Of a stretch of 37,992 bases of DNA, positions 1 to 8,077 are shown piece after piece; positions within the stretch are counted from its first letter, which is position 1, and each line of letters begins with the position of its first letter. Origin of the DNA: Fibrobacter sp. (GTDB taxonomy: Bacteria > Fibrobacterota > Fibrobacteria > Fibrobacterales > Fibrobacteraceae). A model generated the notes under the pieces. The model was not told the DNA's origin. It made no database searches and worked only from the letters and a program-made list of their open reading frames with translations. Location of the stretch: the NCBI GenBank assembly GCA_017959225.1, contig JAGDBD010000039.1:1-37992 (forward strand), in the 5' to 3' direction. Made by a program: the position numbers and the translations under genes.

Positions 1-864
<864 letters not shown>

Positions 865-889
865 AAAATCTTCAATCCAAAATCTCCGT

Positions 890-919
890 AACCTTCTCGC
901 GAAAGTGGGAAGGTTTTTG
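890..919 (+). terminator. Intrinsic terminator of nifH
   Basis: Inverted arms AACCTTC (890-896) and GAAGGTT (909-915) extend by two further pairs and are followed by a run of T (914-918). It sits 26 bases after the nifH stop. The T run leads directly into the -10 box and start codon of the next gene. Confidence 0.85.
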
Positions 920-927
920 TATTTTAT
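920..927 (+). promoter_or_regulatory. -10 box of malY, leaderless arrangement
   Basis: TATTTTAT at 920-927 is followed by exactly four bases (928-931) and the ATG at 932. If the first T is -12, the A of ATG is +1. No ribosome binding site is visible before the ATG, and no TTGACA-like -35 is present because the nifH terminator hairpin occupies that position. Confidence 0.6.
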
Positions 928-931
928 TCTT

Positions 932-2110
932 ATGATATCCGAATTTGACAAGCCTTTCAAACGAAGTCGTTTCGTTTACATCAAGGAGTATTCAAAGCTC
1001 ATCGGTAAAGAATCCCTAGGAGACATTATTCCCCTTTGGGTTGCCGACATGGACTTTAAAACTCCCCAAGTGATTTTGGACGCTCTCCAAGATCTAGGCG
1101 CTCACGGCATTTTCGGATATTACGTTCCAAACCCAAGCGTTTTAGAAAGCATTGCCAAATGGATTTTAGAACGACAAAACTGGGAAATTTCAACAAAGTG
1201 GATCCGTTTAACGCCAACGGTCATGTACACGGTGGTCAGCGCCATCCGCGCTCTCACCAAAGAAGGAGACCCGGTGCTCGTTTTTCAACCGGTCTATTCC
1301 CACTTTGCAGACGTCATCCATGAAAATCACCGCAAAATGGTCGTTTCAGAATTGCGCTTGCAAAATGGCCGTTACGAAATGGACTTTGAAGATCTCGAAA
1401 AAAAGATCCGTGAAGAAAACGTCAAAACAATCCTTTTCTGTTCCCCCCACAATCCCGGTGGACGTGTTTGGACAAAAGATGAACTTTTAAAATTGGCTGC
1501 GATCGTTGAAAAGTTCGGCATTCGAGTTATCAGCGACGAAATCCATGCCGATTTTGTTTACAGCGGACATCGCCACATTCCGTTCTGCACCCTTTCGGAA
1601 TACACGAAAGAAAATTCCATTATATGCTTTGCTCCCACAAAATCCTTTAATTTGGCAGCAATTCAAGGAGCGGGCTGTATCATTCCAAATCCGGCATTAC
1701 GAACGGCTGTCAAAAATTGCGGATATCAAAACGGTGTTTACGGTCCAAGCATTGCAGGCGCCGTCGCCATGGAAGCCGCATACCGATCCGGCGGTCCATG
1801 GTTCAACGCACTTTTAAAGTATTTAGATCAAAATATCCAGCTTGTGGAAAAGGAACTTTCCGGTACGCCGCTTCACGTGATGCACCCCGAAGGAACTTAT
1901 TTGCTTTGGATCGATTGTCGCGAACTTCCGATTCCTTCAGGAAAGTCCTTGCAAAGTTTTTTTATAGAAAAAGCCCACGTCTGGCTTAGCGAGGGCTCTG
2001 AATTCGGAAAAGGTGGAGAAGGTTTTGTTCGCATGAACATTGCGACCTCCCGAAGCACGCTTCAAGAGGCGCTGTTGCGGATCAAATCCGCAGTTCATTC
2101 TTCCAAGTGA
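932..2110 (+). CDS. MalY/PatB-type PLP-dependent aminotransferase (probable cystathionine beta-lyase)
   Basis: Fold-type I PLP enzyme of the MalY/PatB branch, which usually cleaves cystathionine or cysteine to pyruvate, ammonia and a thiol. The N-terminal PLWVADMDFKTP segment (34-45) is typical of this branch. PLP contacts are visible: N174 in SPHNPGGRVW, D202 in SDEIHADF, and the Schiff-base lysine K237 in APTKSFNLAA. The length of 392 residues fits the family. I chose the ATG at 932 rather than the in-frame ATG at 905 because the family begins close to SEFDKPFKR and because the earlier codon lies inside the nifH terminator. The 3' end overlaps the convergent LysR gene by 16 bases. The substrate cannot be decided from sequence. 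C-S lyase is the best guess; a plain aminotransferase is the alternative. Confidence 0.9.
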   Translation: MISEFDKPFKRSRFVYIKEYSKLIGKESLGDIIPLWVADMDFKTPQVILDALQDLGAHGIFGYYVPNPSVLESIAKWILERQNWEISTKWIRLTPTVMYTVVSAIRALTKEGDPVLVFQPVYSHFADVIHENHRKMVVSELRLQNGRYEMDFEDLEKKIREENVKTILFCSPHNPGGRVWTKDELLKLAAIVEKFGIRVISDEIHADFVYSGHRHIPFCTLSEYTKENSIICFAPTKSFNLAAIQGAGCIIPNPALRTAVKNCGYQNGVYGPSIAGAVAMEAAYRSGGPWFNALLKYLDQNIQLVEKELSGTPLHVMHPEGTYLLWIDCRELPIPSGKSLQSFFIEKAHVWLSEGSEFGKGGEGFVRMNIATSRSTLQEALLRIKSAVHSSK

Positions 2111-3039
2111 TGCTGTTCCGTGTACGCTTGCAGGTACTCTTGCACGCCTTGGATGTAAATTCTGCAAATCGTGCTGAGCATAAAATTTTTCTTCGTCACA
2201 TACCCGATTTCCATGGTGCGGTCACTTTCCCCATTTGCTGCTTTGAAAGGCACAGCGACATAGTCCGAACCGTTGATTTCTTCGCTAATAATGCCACTGC
2301 ATAGCGTATAACCGTTTAATCCCACCATAAAGTTTAGCATAGTTGCACGGTCATTTGCTTTGATCGTTCTGTGATATTCGTTTGTACTCAAAATCTCTTC
2401 TGCAAAGTAATAGCTTCCGCTTTCACCCTGTTCAAAAGAAAGGCACGGATATTCGGAAAGGTCTTCAAGAGTTACGAATTTACGTTTGGCAAGAGGATGA
2501 CCGCTCCACAAATAGGCATACGCCTGGCAATCGATCAGCTTGTGAAATTCCAGATCGTGTTCTTTCAGCAAATAAGTAATGTACTTGCGATTAAATTCGC
2601 TCATGTACAGAATGCCGATTTCACTGCGCAATGCAGCAACATCGTCGATGACTTCCTTTGTCTTGGTTTCCCGAAGCGCAAATTCATAATCGTCAATGTT
2701 GAATTTTTTGACCATATCCACAAAGGCTTTCACGGCAAAAGAATAATGCTGCGTCGAAATGGCGAACTTTTTCTTTTGCTGTTCCGTTTTGCTGTAACGT
2801 TCGAGAACCGTTTCGTAATGATGGTAAAGCTGGCTCACATGGGCAATAAAATCTTCGCCTTCCACAGTAAGCGTAACACCGCGGCTCGAACGATTGAAAA
2901 TGACGATGCCAATTTCGTCTTCCAAATCGTGAATGGCCGCAGTCAAAGACGGCTGAGAAATAAAAAGTTTTTCCGCCGCCTTGTTAAAGGAGCCTACTTT
3001 AGCAATCCCCATTGCGTAGCGAATTTGTTGTAGAGTCAT
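2095..3039 (-). CDS. LysR-family transcriptional regulator
   Basis: A 314-residue LysR regulator. The winged helix-turn-helix occupies about residues 1-60 (LQQIRYAMGIAKVGSFNKAA, then SQPSLTAAIHDLE), followed by a long linker helix and a periplasmic-binding-protein-like effector domain from about residue 90. AGGAG precedes the ATG by 9 bases. The gene lies 34 bases downstream of the ABC ATPase on the same strand with no terminator between, so it may be the last gene of the DUF4418/ABC operon. Its 3' end also overlaps the tail of malY by 16 bases head-on. Either neighbour could be a target. The effector is unknown. Confidence 0.92.
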   Translation of the reverse strand: MTLQQIRYAMGIAKVGSFNKAAEKLFISQPSLTAAIHDLEDEIGIVIFNRSSRGVTLTVEGEDFIAHVSQLYHHYETVLERYSKTEQQKKKFAISTQHYSFAVKAFVDMVKKFNIDDYEFALRETKTKEVIDDVAALRSEIGILYMSEFNRKYITYLLKEHDLEFHKLIDCQAYAYLWSGHPLAKRKFVTLEDLSEYPCLSFEQGESGSYYFAEEILSTNEYHRTIKANDRATMLNFMVGLNGYTLCSGIISEEINGSDYVAVPFKAANGESDRTMEIGYVTKKNFMLSTICRIYIQGVQEYLQAYTEQHHLEE

Positions 3040-3073
3040 CTATCTTGTCTCCTGTAATTCTGCGAACAAATTT

Positions 3074-3736
3074 TTAACTGGGTGAAAGGATTCCACCTTT
3101 CATGGTATAAAGGCGATCTCCGAATTCCGTTCCACGCGGATCATGAGTCGAAACGATAACCGCCGTTCCATTCCTAGAAAGTTCCGCTAAAATGCGAAAC
3201 ACCAGCTCCCCGTTTTCATCATCCAAATTGCTGGTGGGTTCATCGGCAATGACAACTTCCGGAGAAAGGACCAACGCTCTTGCAAGAGCCACTCGGCGCA
3301 ATTCCCCGCCCGAAAGCTTTGACGGATATTCGTCTGCCAACTGACCGATATCCAGGGAATTCAAAATGCGCTGAGCCACCGCCTCTGCGTCTTCAAGGCC
3401 TGCAAGTGCTGCCGGAAGAATCACGTTTTCAAGCACGGTCAAATTCGGAAGAGAAGCATCGTTCTGCGGAACGTAACCGATGTTTAAATTTCGCACACGG
3501 GAAAGTTCCTCGTCGTTCAACGAATACAGATCCTTTCCGTTCAAAGAAACCGCACCTTCATCCGGAGCATTCAACCCTGCCAAAATGCTTAGAAGCGTAC
3601 TTTTTCCGCTGCCCGACTTTCCAAAAATGACAGTCAATTCTCCCGGCAAAGCTTCCAAATTCACATCCTGAACGGCTGCGAAAGTTTCACCTCGACGAGA
3701 ATAACGCTTCCAAAGATTTTTTGCATTCAAAATCAT
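3074..3736 (-). CDS. ABC transporter ATP-binding protein, MacB/LolD type
   Basis: A 220-residue ATPase that would energise the adjacent FtsX-like permease. Visible: Walker A GKSGSGKST (39-47), Q-loop Q91, signature LSGGELRRVA (141-150), Walker B VVIADEP (161-167) and switch histidine H198 in STHD. The QRVALARAL-like segment and the short length match the LolD/MacB/FtsE class used for mechanotransmission rather than classical uptake. Its start overlaps the permease stop by 4 bases (ATGA), indicating translational coupling. The cargo is unknown. Confidence 0.95.
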   Translation of the reverse strand: MILNAKNLWKRYSRRGETFAAVQDVNLEALPGELTVIFGKSGSGKSTLLSILAGLNAPDEGAVSLNGKDLYSLNDEELSRVRNLNIGYVPQNDASLPNLTVLENVILPAALAGLEDAEAVAQRILNSLDIGQLADEYPSKLSGGELRRVALARALVLSPEVVIADEPTSNLDDENGELVFRILAELSRNGTAVIVSTHDPRGTEFGDRLYTMKGGILSPS

Positions 3737-4929
3737 CGTTCACCCTCACGAAGCACCTGGTACGCATCCAAATTGCCCACTCGGAACGCCACTCGGGATG
3801 CTGCTAAAGGCCCCACAGCAAAAGGAACAATCAACGCCACCACATACACGCCCACAATCGTTAAAATCGGAGGGAGCAAAAAAGGAACTTCAAAAACGTC
3901 CACGATCCAAACCCGGAAAGGGAAAAATACCAGCGAACCGAACAGAGTGCCCACAAGCGCACCCACACTGCTGACAAGAGCCGCTTCTGCGATCACGATT
4001 CTCCGTAACTTTTTACGAGTACCGCCCACAACGCGAATCACAGCGAACTCTTTTTTGCGGGCGTTCGCCGAAACCGAGAACGAAACCGACAGAGCAACGA
4101 TTGCAATCACTAGGAAGAATCCGGCCAAAATCCAAGAAACCCGTTGAAACAAGTGAACCGTTTTTTCAATCGTTCCGAACATATCCTTCCGTTCAAAAAT
4201 CTGAACACCGTCGAATTCAAAATGGATGTCTTGCGACAGCTGGTTCACATCAGCACCTTTTTTTAGCTTCAAAAGAATGGCGGAAACTTCCGATTCGTCC
4301 GATACAAAATGATAGCCCTTCTTTTCTGCCGCAGCACGAATCTGCGCCACCGTTTCGGTTGTCGCAAAAACAGCCTGATCCAATTTATTTCCCACCGGTT
4401 CTAACTGAGCGGCCACCGGAAATTCCTGGTCAAAAAAACGAATCGAATTTTTGGATCCGATTTGCAGATCGCTTCCCACCACAAGGCTTCCCGCAGGAAC
4501 TCCTTTCGTAAGCACTTGGCGAATCCACGGCAAAATCACAAAGTCCGATTTGGGATCGAAGCCTATGACGCTCACTTTTTTTTCACAGCACGAAGTTCCA
4601 AGGGTCGTAAAGTAATGCTGCGGCGTCGCCTGATCGACTCCCGAATGGGATTGCACAAATTTCAAAAGGTCTTGGGGCAAAAAGTTTTGCTTCGTATCGC
4701 CCTGCAAAAAAAGTCCGTTCTTTTCAATATCGCTTCCCGAAGGGATCAAAATCACGTCCGCCCCTAAACGGGAACCGACCACAGAAAGACCTTGGTCAAG
4801 GCTCAGCGAAAAAAGTCCACCCGCAAGGATCACCGTCGAAAAGACAGCGATTAAAACCAAAAGTCCAATGCTTCTGAAAGGACTCCGCCAGGAATTTAAA
4901 AAAGCGATTTTAGTCGTGTTTAGATTCAT
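3733..4929 (-). CDS. MacB/FtsX-like ABC permease with a Cys-Cys pair in the extracytoplasmic domain
   Basis: A 398-residue permease. The first membrane helix is at about 20-42, a large extracytoplasmic domain runs to about 255, and three helices follow at about 262-290, 315-345 and 350-380, the usual type VII layout. The extracytoplasmic domain carries adjacent cysteines C114-C115 followed by a VIGFDPKSDFVILPW segment, which I associate with permeases that travel with DUF4418 proteins. The start at ATG 4929 is preferred over the in-frame codon at 4953, because the Cys/Gly-rich extension would lie entirely inside the upstream gene. The start overlaps the DUF4418-like gene by 20 bases. No MacA or TolC partner is nearby. 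Function unknown; metal, heme or thiol chemistry is only suggested by the cysteines. Confidence 0.88.
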   Translation of the reverse strand: MNLNTTKIAFLNSWRSPFRSIGLLVLIAVFSTVILAGGLFSLSLDQGLSVVGSRLGADVILIPSGSDIEKNGLFLQGDTKQNFLPQDLLKFVQSHSGVDQATPQHYFTTLGTSCCEKKVSVIGFDPKSDFVILPWIRQVLTKGVPAGSLVVGSDLQIGSKNSIRFFDQEFPVAAQLEPVGNKLDQAVFATTETVAQIRAAAEKKGYHFVSDESEVSAILLKLKKGADVNQLSQDIHFEFDGVQIFERKDMFGTIEKTVHLFQRVSWILAGFFLVIAIVALSVSFSVSANARKKEFAVIRVVGGTRKKLRRIVIAEAALVSSVGALVGTLFGSLVFFPFRVWIVDVFEVPFLLPPILTIVGVYVVALIVPFAVGPLAASRVAFRVGNLDAYQVLREGER

Positions 4930-5320
4930 TCCGAGCCCCCCGCAACAGCACAATCGCCACCACCAAAGAAATCAGCGCAAAAATCACACCGGTCAAAAGC
5001 AAAACCGGAGCTGCAATAGCATGGCAACGCATATGGACATGCCCACAAGTTCCCAAAATCACTGTCGGGAACAGGGAAACCAGCACGCTTGCCACAAAAA
5101 CTTCAAGCGCAATAAAGCCCCGAACGATTTTTTGAGGAAAAACAAAAGAAGCGATTCCCAAACCCAAAATCACGATGCCCGTGATTTTATCCGCAAACTG
5201 GCTTAAGTGACATGTCATTTCCATGTCTTCCAGTTTTGGGCAAAAGGGAAGCAGAGAAGAAAGGGCAATAACGATGATGCCCAAAACAACGAATAAAATA
5301 CCGGACCACTGAAACTTCAT
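4910..5320 (-). CDS. DUF4418-like Cys/His-rich four-helix membrane protein
   Basis: A 136-residue inner-membrane protein with about four hydrophobic segments (7-26, 46-61, 66-90, 101-127). Between the helices are clustered Cys and His residues: C27, C37-H38, then C92, H94, H96, C99-H100 in the pattern TCGHVHMRCH. I recognise this as the DUF4418 pattern from memory; no biochemical role is known to me. It is the first gene of a tightly overlapping operon with a MacB-like permease and ATPase, so it is probably a third subunit or substrate-handling partner. The ATG at 5320 has GGGAGG 4 bases upstream, but that ribosome binding site lies inside a strong hairpin. Confidence 0.8.
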   Translation of the reverse strand: MKFQWSGILFVVLGIIVIALSSLLPFCPKLEDMEMTCHLSQFADKITGIVILGLGIASFVFPQKIVRGFIALEVFVASVLVSLFPTVILGTCGHVHMRCHAIAAPVLLLTGVIFALISLVVAIVLLRGARNESKHD

Positions 5321-5325
5321 AAAGC

Positions 5326-5363
5326 CTCCCGCTTTAAATGTGCGCCTAATTTAAAAGCGGGAG
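5326..5363 (-). promoter_or_regulatory. Leader hairpin that contains the ribosome binding site of the DUF4418-like gene
   Basis: Near-perfect inverted repeat. On the plus strand CTCCCGCTTTAAAT (5326-5339) faces ATTTAAAAGCGGGAG (5349-5363), with a one-base bulge and a 9-base loop. On the transcribed strand the 3' arm ends in GCGGGAG, which forms the Shine-Dalgarno sequence 4-5 bases before the ATG at 5320. If transcription starts near 5370, the roughly 50-base leader is almost entirely this hairpin. It has no T run after it, so it is not a normal terminator. It may act as a translational switch or as a DNA operator palindrome. Confidence 0.7.
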
Positions 5364-5374
5364 AATTTAACGTC

Positions 5375-5382
5375 CAATACTA
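5375..5382 (-). promoter_or_regulatory. Possible -10 box for the DUF4418/ABC operon
   Basis: TAGTATTG on the minus strand resembles the recurring TAnnTTTG-like box in this window and would place +1 near 5370. No clear -35 is seen, so this is tentative. Confidence 0.4.
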
Positions 5383-5419
5383 CGTTTTAATGGCTCGGTA
5401 TAAACTTTTTTTATAGCGC

Positions 5420-6157
5420 TTAGAACTCGACGGATTCCGCCTTTTTAACAGCGGATTCCAAATCTAATCCCACGTAATCCTGTGCGCTGAACCAGCGTCC
5501 GCTCTTTTTATCTTCGAGCAAAACGCCAACAAGAGCGCCCGGGATAACCGATTCCACAGCATTCGGAGCTTTCGGGCCACCGAGATCCGTGCGGAGCCAA
5601 CCCGGATCCATCACGTTCATCATCACATCCGAGCCGTTCAATTTGCAAGCGAAATCCTTTACGAATTTTGTCAAAGCTGCCTTTGCACAGGCATATGCGG
5701 CAAGTTCTGGTTCATTTGCAATGCCGCTCGTCGTAAGCTGCATACGTCCAAAGCCATTTTGGATCATTTTCGGCAAAAAGTGGTACGCAATCTGGATCGG
5801 AGCGTAAAAATTCACCGCCATCGCCTGGTGAAAATCTTCCAAAGTATTCTTGGTGTAATCCACAAAGTAATGGCTCATGAGGCCCGCATTATTAAAAACC
5901 AAATCCACTTTCAAACTGGTGGAATCGATTTCCGTAAGCATGGAGGCCACGGATTTCGAATCTTCCAGGTCGCATTCCACAGAAAGCGCCTGCACTCCCA
6001 TTTCGCGCACAATAGTCGCCGTTTCTTCGGAATGTTTACGGGAACGGCTCTGCAAAATCAAATTCGTTCCCAAAGAAGCCATTTTCTTTGCAATTTCACG
6101 TCCGACGCCACGGGATGCACCCGTAATCAAGCACCAGCGATTCTGAACATTCAACAT
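5420..6157 (-). CDS. Short-chain dehydrogenase/reductase (SDR)
   Basis: A 245-residue classical SDR. The NAD(P)-binding motif TGASRGVG is at 12-19 and NNAG at 89-92. The catalytic residues are S144 and the Y155-x-x-x-K159 pair in AYACAKAAL. The SRSRK segment after beta-2 favours NADP(H). The later VMDPGWLRTDLGG segment is the usual PG motif behind the active site. The ATG at 6157 follows a good GAGGAG site. The substrate cannot be predicted. No terminator is visible between this gene and the DUF4418-like gene 99 bases downstream on the same strand, so some read-through is possible. Confidence 0.9.
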   Translation of the reverse strand: MLNVQNRWCLITGASRGVGREIAKKMASLGTNLILQSRSRKHSEETATIVREMGVQALSVECDLEDSKSVASMLTEIDSTSLKVDLVFNNAGLMSHYFVDYTKNTLEDFHQAMAVNFYAPIQIAYHFLPKMIQNGFGRMQLTTSGIANEPELAAYACAKAALTKFVKDFACKLNGSDVMMNVMDPGWLRTDLGGPKAPNAVESVIPGALVGVLLEDKKSGRWFSAQDYVGLDLESAVKKAESVEF

Positions 6158-6179
6158 AAAATCTCCTCTGATTTTTCTC

Positions 6180-6211
6180 TATAAATAGATTTTTGAAACA
6201 AAAAAGTGCAA
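6180..6211 (-). promoter_or_regulatory. Promoter of the SDR gene
   Basis: On the minus strand TTGCAC (6211-6206) and TATTTATA (6187-6180) are separated by 18 bases. A start near 6175 would give an 18-base leader holding the GAGGAG ribosome binding site. Confidence 0.5.
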
Positions 6212-6292
6212 TTCTATTTTCAAATGTATCGTTTACAGGAATATCCAAGCCGATTTTTCACGATTTCCCGCCCCAAAGCCTCCTTTTCGGAG

Positions 6293-6300
6293 TATTTTTT
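6293..6300 (+). promoter_or_regulatory. -10 box of the metalloprotease gene, near-leaderless
   Basis: TATTTTTT at 6293-6300 is followed by five bases and the ATG at 6306. No ribosome binding site precedes the ATG. The expected +1 is at or one base before the ATG. Confidence 0.45.
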
Positions 6301-6305
6301 TAGAT

Positions 6306-8072
6306 ATGGGAGCAATTTTACGTCATTTAATCTTTTTTTCGACAGCAATCGCTATACTCGTCGGCTGTAGCGATACCACATCCAGTGTCGATACGCAAAC
6401 TAGCGCCGCATCCGCAAGCCAAATCACCCAAAGCGGATACGATCTAGGTAGCTGTACCGCCGATAAAATCGGCCTTGAAATTCTCGTTTACGAAGAAATG
6501 GCCTATTATATCTGTACAAAGGGCGGCATGTGGACCCGCATCACTGTAAAAGATTACATGGCAAGCAATGAAAACTCCAGCGCATCCTCTCCCTCATCCT
6601 CATCTGTCATTGCGAGCGAAGCGAAGCAATCGTCGTCGTCTTCGACAACTCGTGGTGACAGTGAAGCGAAGCAATCGTCGTCTTCGAGTTCTCGGGGTGA
6701 CGGTGAAACTTCCTCGTCTTCCGCAGAAAGCAATGTAGAGTCCTCTTCCTCGTCATCTGTCATTGCGAGCGAAGCGTGGCAATCATCGTCGTCTTCGACT
6801 CCTCGCAATGACAGTGGAGCGTCTTCGTCTAGCCAAACAGAACCTATTTTTAGCAGTTCTTCAGAAGCGGTTTCCAGTTCTAGCTCCACATTCGAAGAAG
6901 TGGTGAAAATTTCTAGCGCATCTTACGCGGAATTTTTCTTTTCTTCGTCATCTGCATTTCACAAATGCAATGTCAACATATCCCTTGGAAAATACAACAC
7001 GCTTCTAGCTCTAGTTCCAAACGATTATGCTGCGCAAGATTCCGCAGAGCACCGTTTAGCAAATACCGGAGCGTACTTGCGAATTCTCCCTGGAGCATCT
7101 TACACCCTAAGCTTCGATAAAGTCAAAGAGCAAACCGCCCCCGTTCTGCTGATTTCTTCCGTCAATCAAAAGTATTCCATTGGAGCAGTGGATTCTGTAG
7201 GCCGCTGGTTTTACAGTTTCACCCTTCCTTCTACAAGCAAGAACACTCTGACTTCCTATTACACCGCTCTTTACAACGCAAACGACTGCTCCACATTTAA
7301 CGGAAAAACATCCAACGTACATCTATCAGGCTTTGGAAACTATTCTACCCACTTCAACATCAATTTGATTATCATGGGAAAATACATGGGGACATCCGAT
7401 GAAATCAGCGCCGAAGCCTTTGCAAAAGCTTTGCACGAACGGTTCAACCTCGCATTCGCCGAAAGCGATATCCATGTAGACAAAGTCAATCTGCTGTATG
7501 CATCCGACCATCCCAAATATGGATCTTCTTACAGTGACGACGAGCCCTACGTTCTCACGGCAAGCCTTTACAATTCCGACTACTCAGAAATCAGCCAGTG
7601 GTCCGGCCATGAAAAAGCTTTGGATATCATTCTCGGTTATTACATCAGCAAAGCGAACATTCTAGGCTTTGCTCCCCGATTCGGCGCAGCGTTAAACGGC
7701 AATGGAAGCGGTTATTCCTACGTCATCGTCGGAACTCATTATAAAAATGACCTTACAAGTTCCACGGTTTACAGTCAAACTTCTGATGCTATTTTAGAAA
7801 CGATCGTCCACGAATCCGGACATTATTTCGGATTGCGTCACACGTCTTCATCCATCAGCGACATGTCTAACGACTTCGACCGATCTAATGTGGAAGACGG
7901 TTTAAAGGACACGCCTTATTGCGCAGCCATCAACACGAGTTACGATTACGTCAACTGCAAGGATCGGTACAATCTGGTGTTCCCTTACGCAACAGACGGA
8001 TACGCAGACGATTCCTACACTGCCGACCAGCTAGAACTCATCCGCAAAAATTTAATGCTGATGGAGCATTAA
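6306..8072 (+). CDS. Serine-rich lipoprotein with a C-terminal metzincin-type (M43-like) metalloprotease domain
   Basis: A 588-residue predicted secreted lipoprotein. The signal peptide ends in the lipobox ILVGC (cysteine about residue 21). A short conserved-looking segment follows, then a long serine-rich linker (about 90-205). The C-terminal part contains the zinc motif HESGHYFGLRH at 502-512, which fits HExxHxxGxxH, with a downstream methionine (SDMSND) and a DTPYC segment resembling the DTP of pappalysin/cytophagalysin (M43) proteases. The serine linker contains in-frame copies of a palindromic repeat (6605-6813) that supply VIASEAKQS-type peptides. The protein is probably displayed at the cell surface. 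The proteolytic substrate is unknown. The family assignment rests on the zinc motif and DTP only. Confidence 0.85.
   Translation: MGAILRHLIFFSTAIAILVGCSDTTSSVDTQTSAASASQITQSGYDLGSCTADKIGLEILVYEEMAYYICTKGGMWTRITVKDYMASNENSSASSPSSSSVIASEAKQSSSSSTTRGDSEAKQSSSSSSRGDGETSSSSAESNVESSSSSSVIASEAWQSSSSSTPRNDSGASSSSQTEPIFSSSSEAVSSSSSTFEEVVKISSASYAEFFFSSSSAFHKCNVNISLGKYNTLLALVPNDYAAQDSAEHRLANTGAYLRILPGASYTLSFDKVKEQTAPVLLISSVNQKYSIGAVDSVGRWFYSFTLPSTSKNTLTSYYTALYNANDCSTFNGKTSNVHLSGFGNYSTHFNINLIIMGKYMGTSDEISAEAFAKALHERFNLAFAESDIHVDKVNLLYASDHPKYGSSYSDDEPYVLTASLYNSDYSEISQWSGHEKALDIILGYYISKANILGFAPRFGAALNGNGSGYSYVIVGTHYKNDLTSSTVYSQTSDAILETIVHESGHYFGLRHTSSSISDMSNDFDRSNVEDGLKDTPYCAAINTSYDYVNCKDRYNLVFPYATDGYADDSYTADQLELIRKNLMLMEH
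6605..6660 (+). repeat. Palindromic interspersed repeat, copy 1 (in-frame)
   Basis: A 56-base unit beginning TGTCATTGCGAG and ending GGTGACA. It has the same length and layout as copy 3, with a degenerate right end. It is translated as VIASEAKQS plus serines inside the linker of the metalloprotease lipoprotein. Confidence 0.75.
6662..6701 (+). repeat. Palindromic interspersed repeat, copy 2 (partial)
   Basis: A partial copy lacking the left terminal arm. It keeps the GAAGCGAAGCAATCGTCGTC core and a TCTCGGGGTGAC right end. It encodes SEAKQSSSSS in the same frame as the other copies. Confidence 0.6.
6758..6813 (+). repeat. Palindromic interspersed repeat, copy 3 (intact arms)
   Basis: A 56-base unit with perfect 12-base terminal inverted repeats: TGTCATTGCGAG (6758-6769) and CTCGCAATGACA (6802-6813). 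It encodes VIASEAWQS followed by serines. The small size, terminal arms and lack of coding capacity of its own suggest a REP or MITE-like element. Confidence 0.8.
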
Positions 8073-8077
8073 ACCGG

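Noticed and set aside
5398..5416. AT-only inverted repeat TATAAA/TTTATA after the SDR gene as a terminator
   Set aside because: The stem is only six A-T pairs, with no G-C core and no T run on the right side.
6600..6840. CRISPR-like array in the repeated region
   Set aside because: The units are irregular in number and spacing, are read in frame as protein, and have no unique spacers of constant length.
6554..6889. Glu/Asp-rich open frame on the minus strand in the serine repeat region
   Set aside because: A direct by-product of the serine codon repeats and of the palindrome reading open on both strands.
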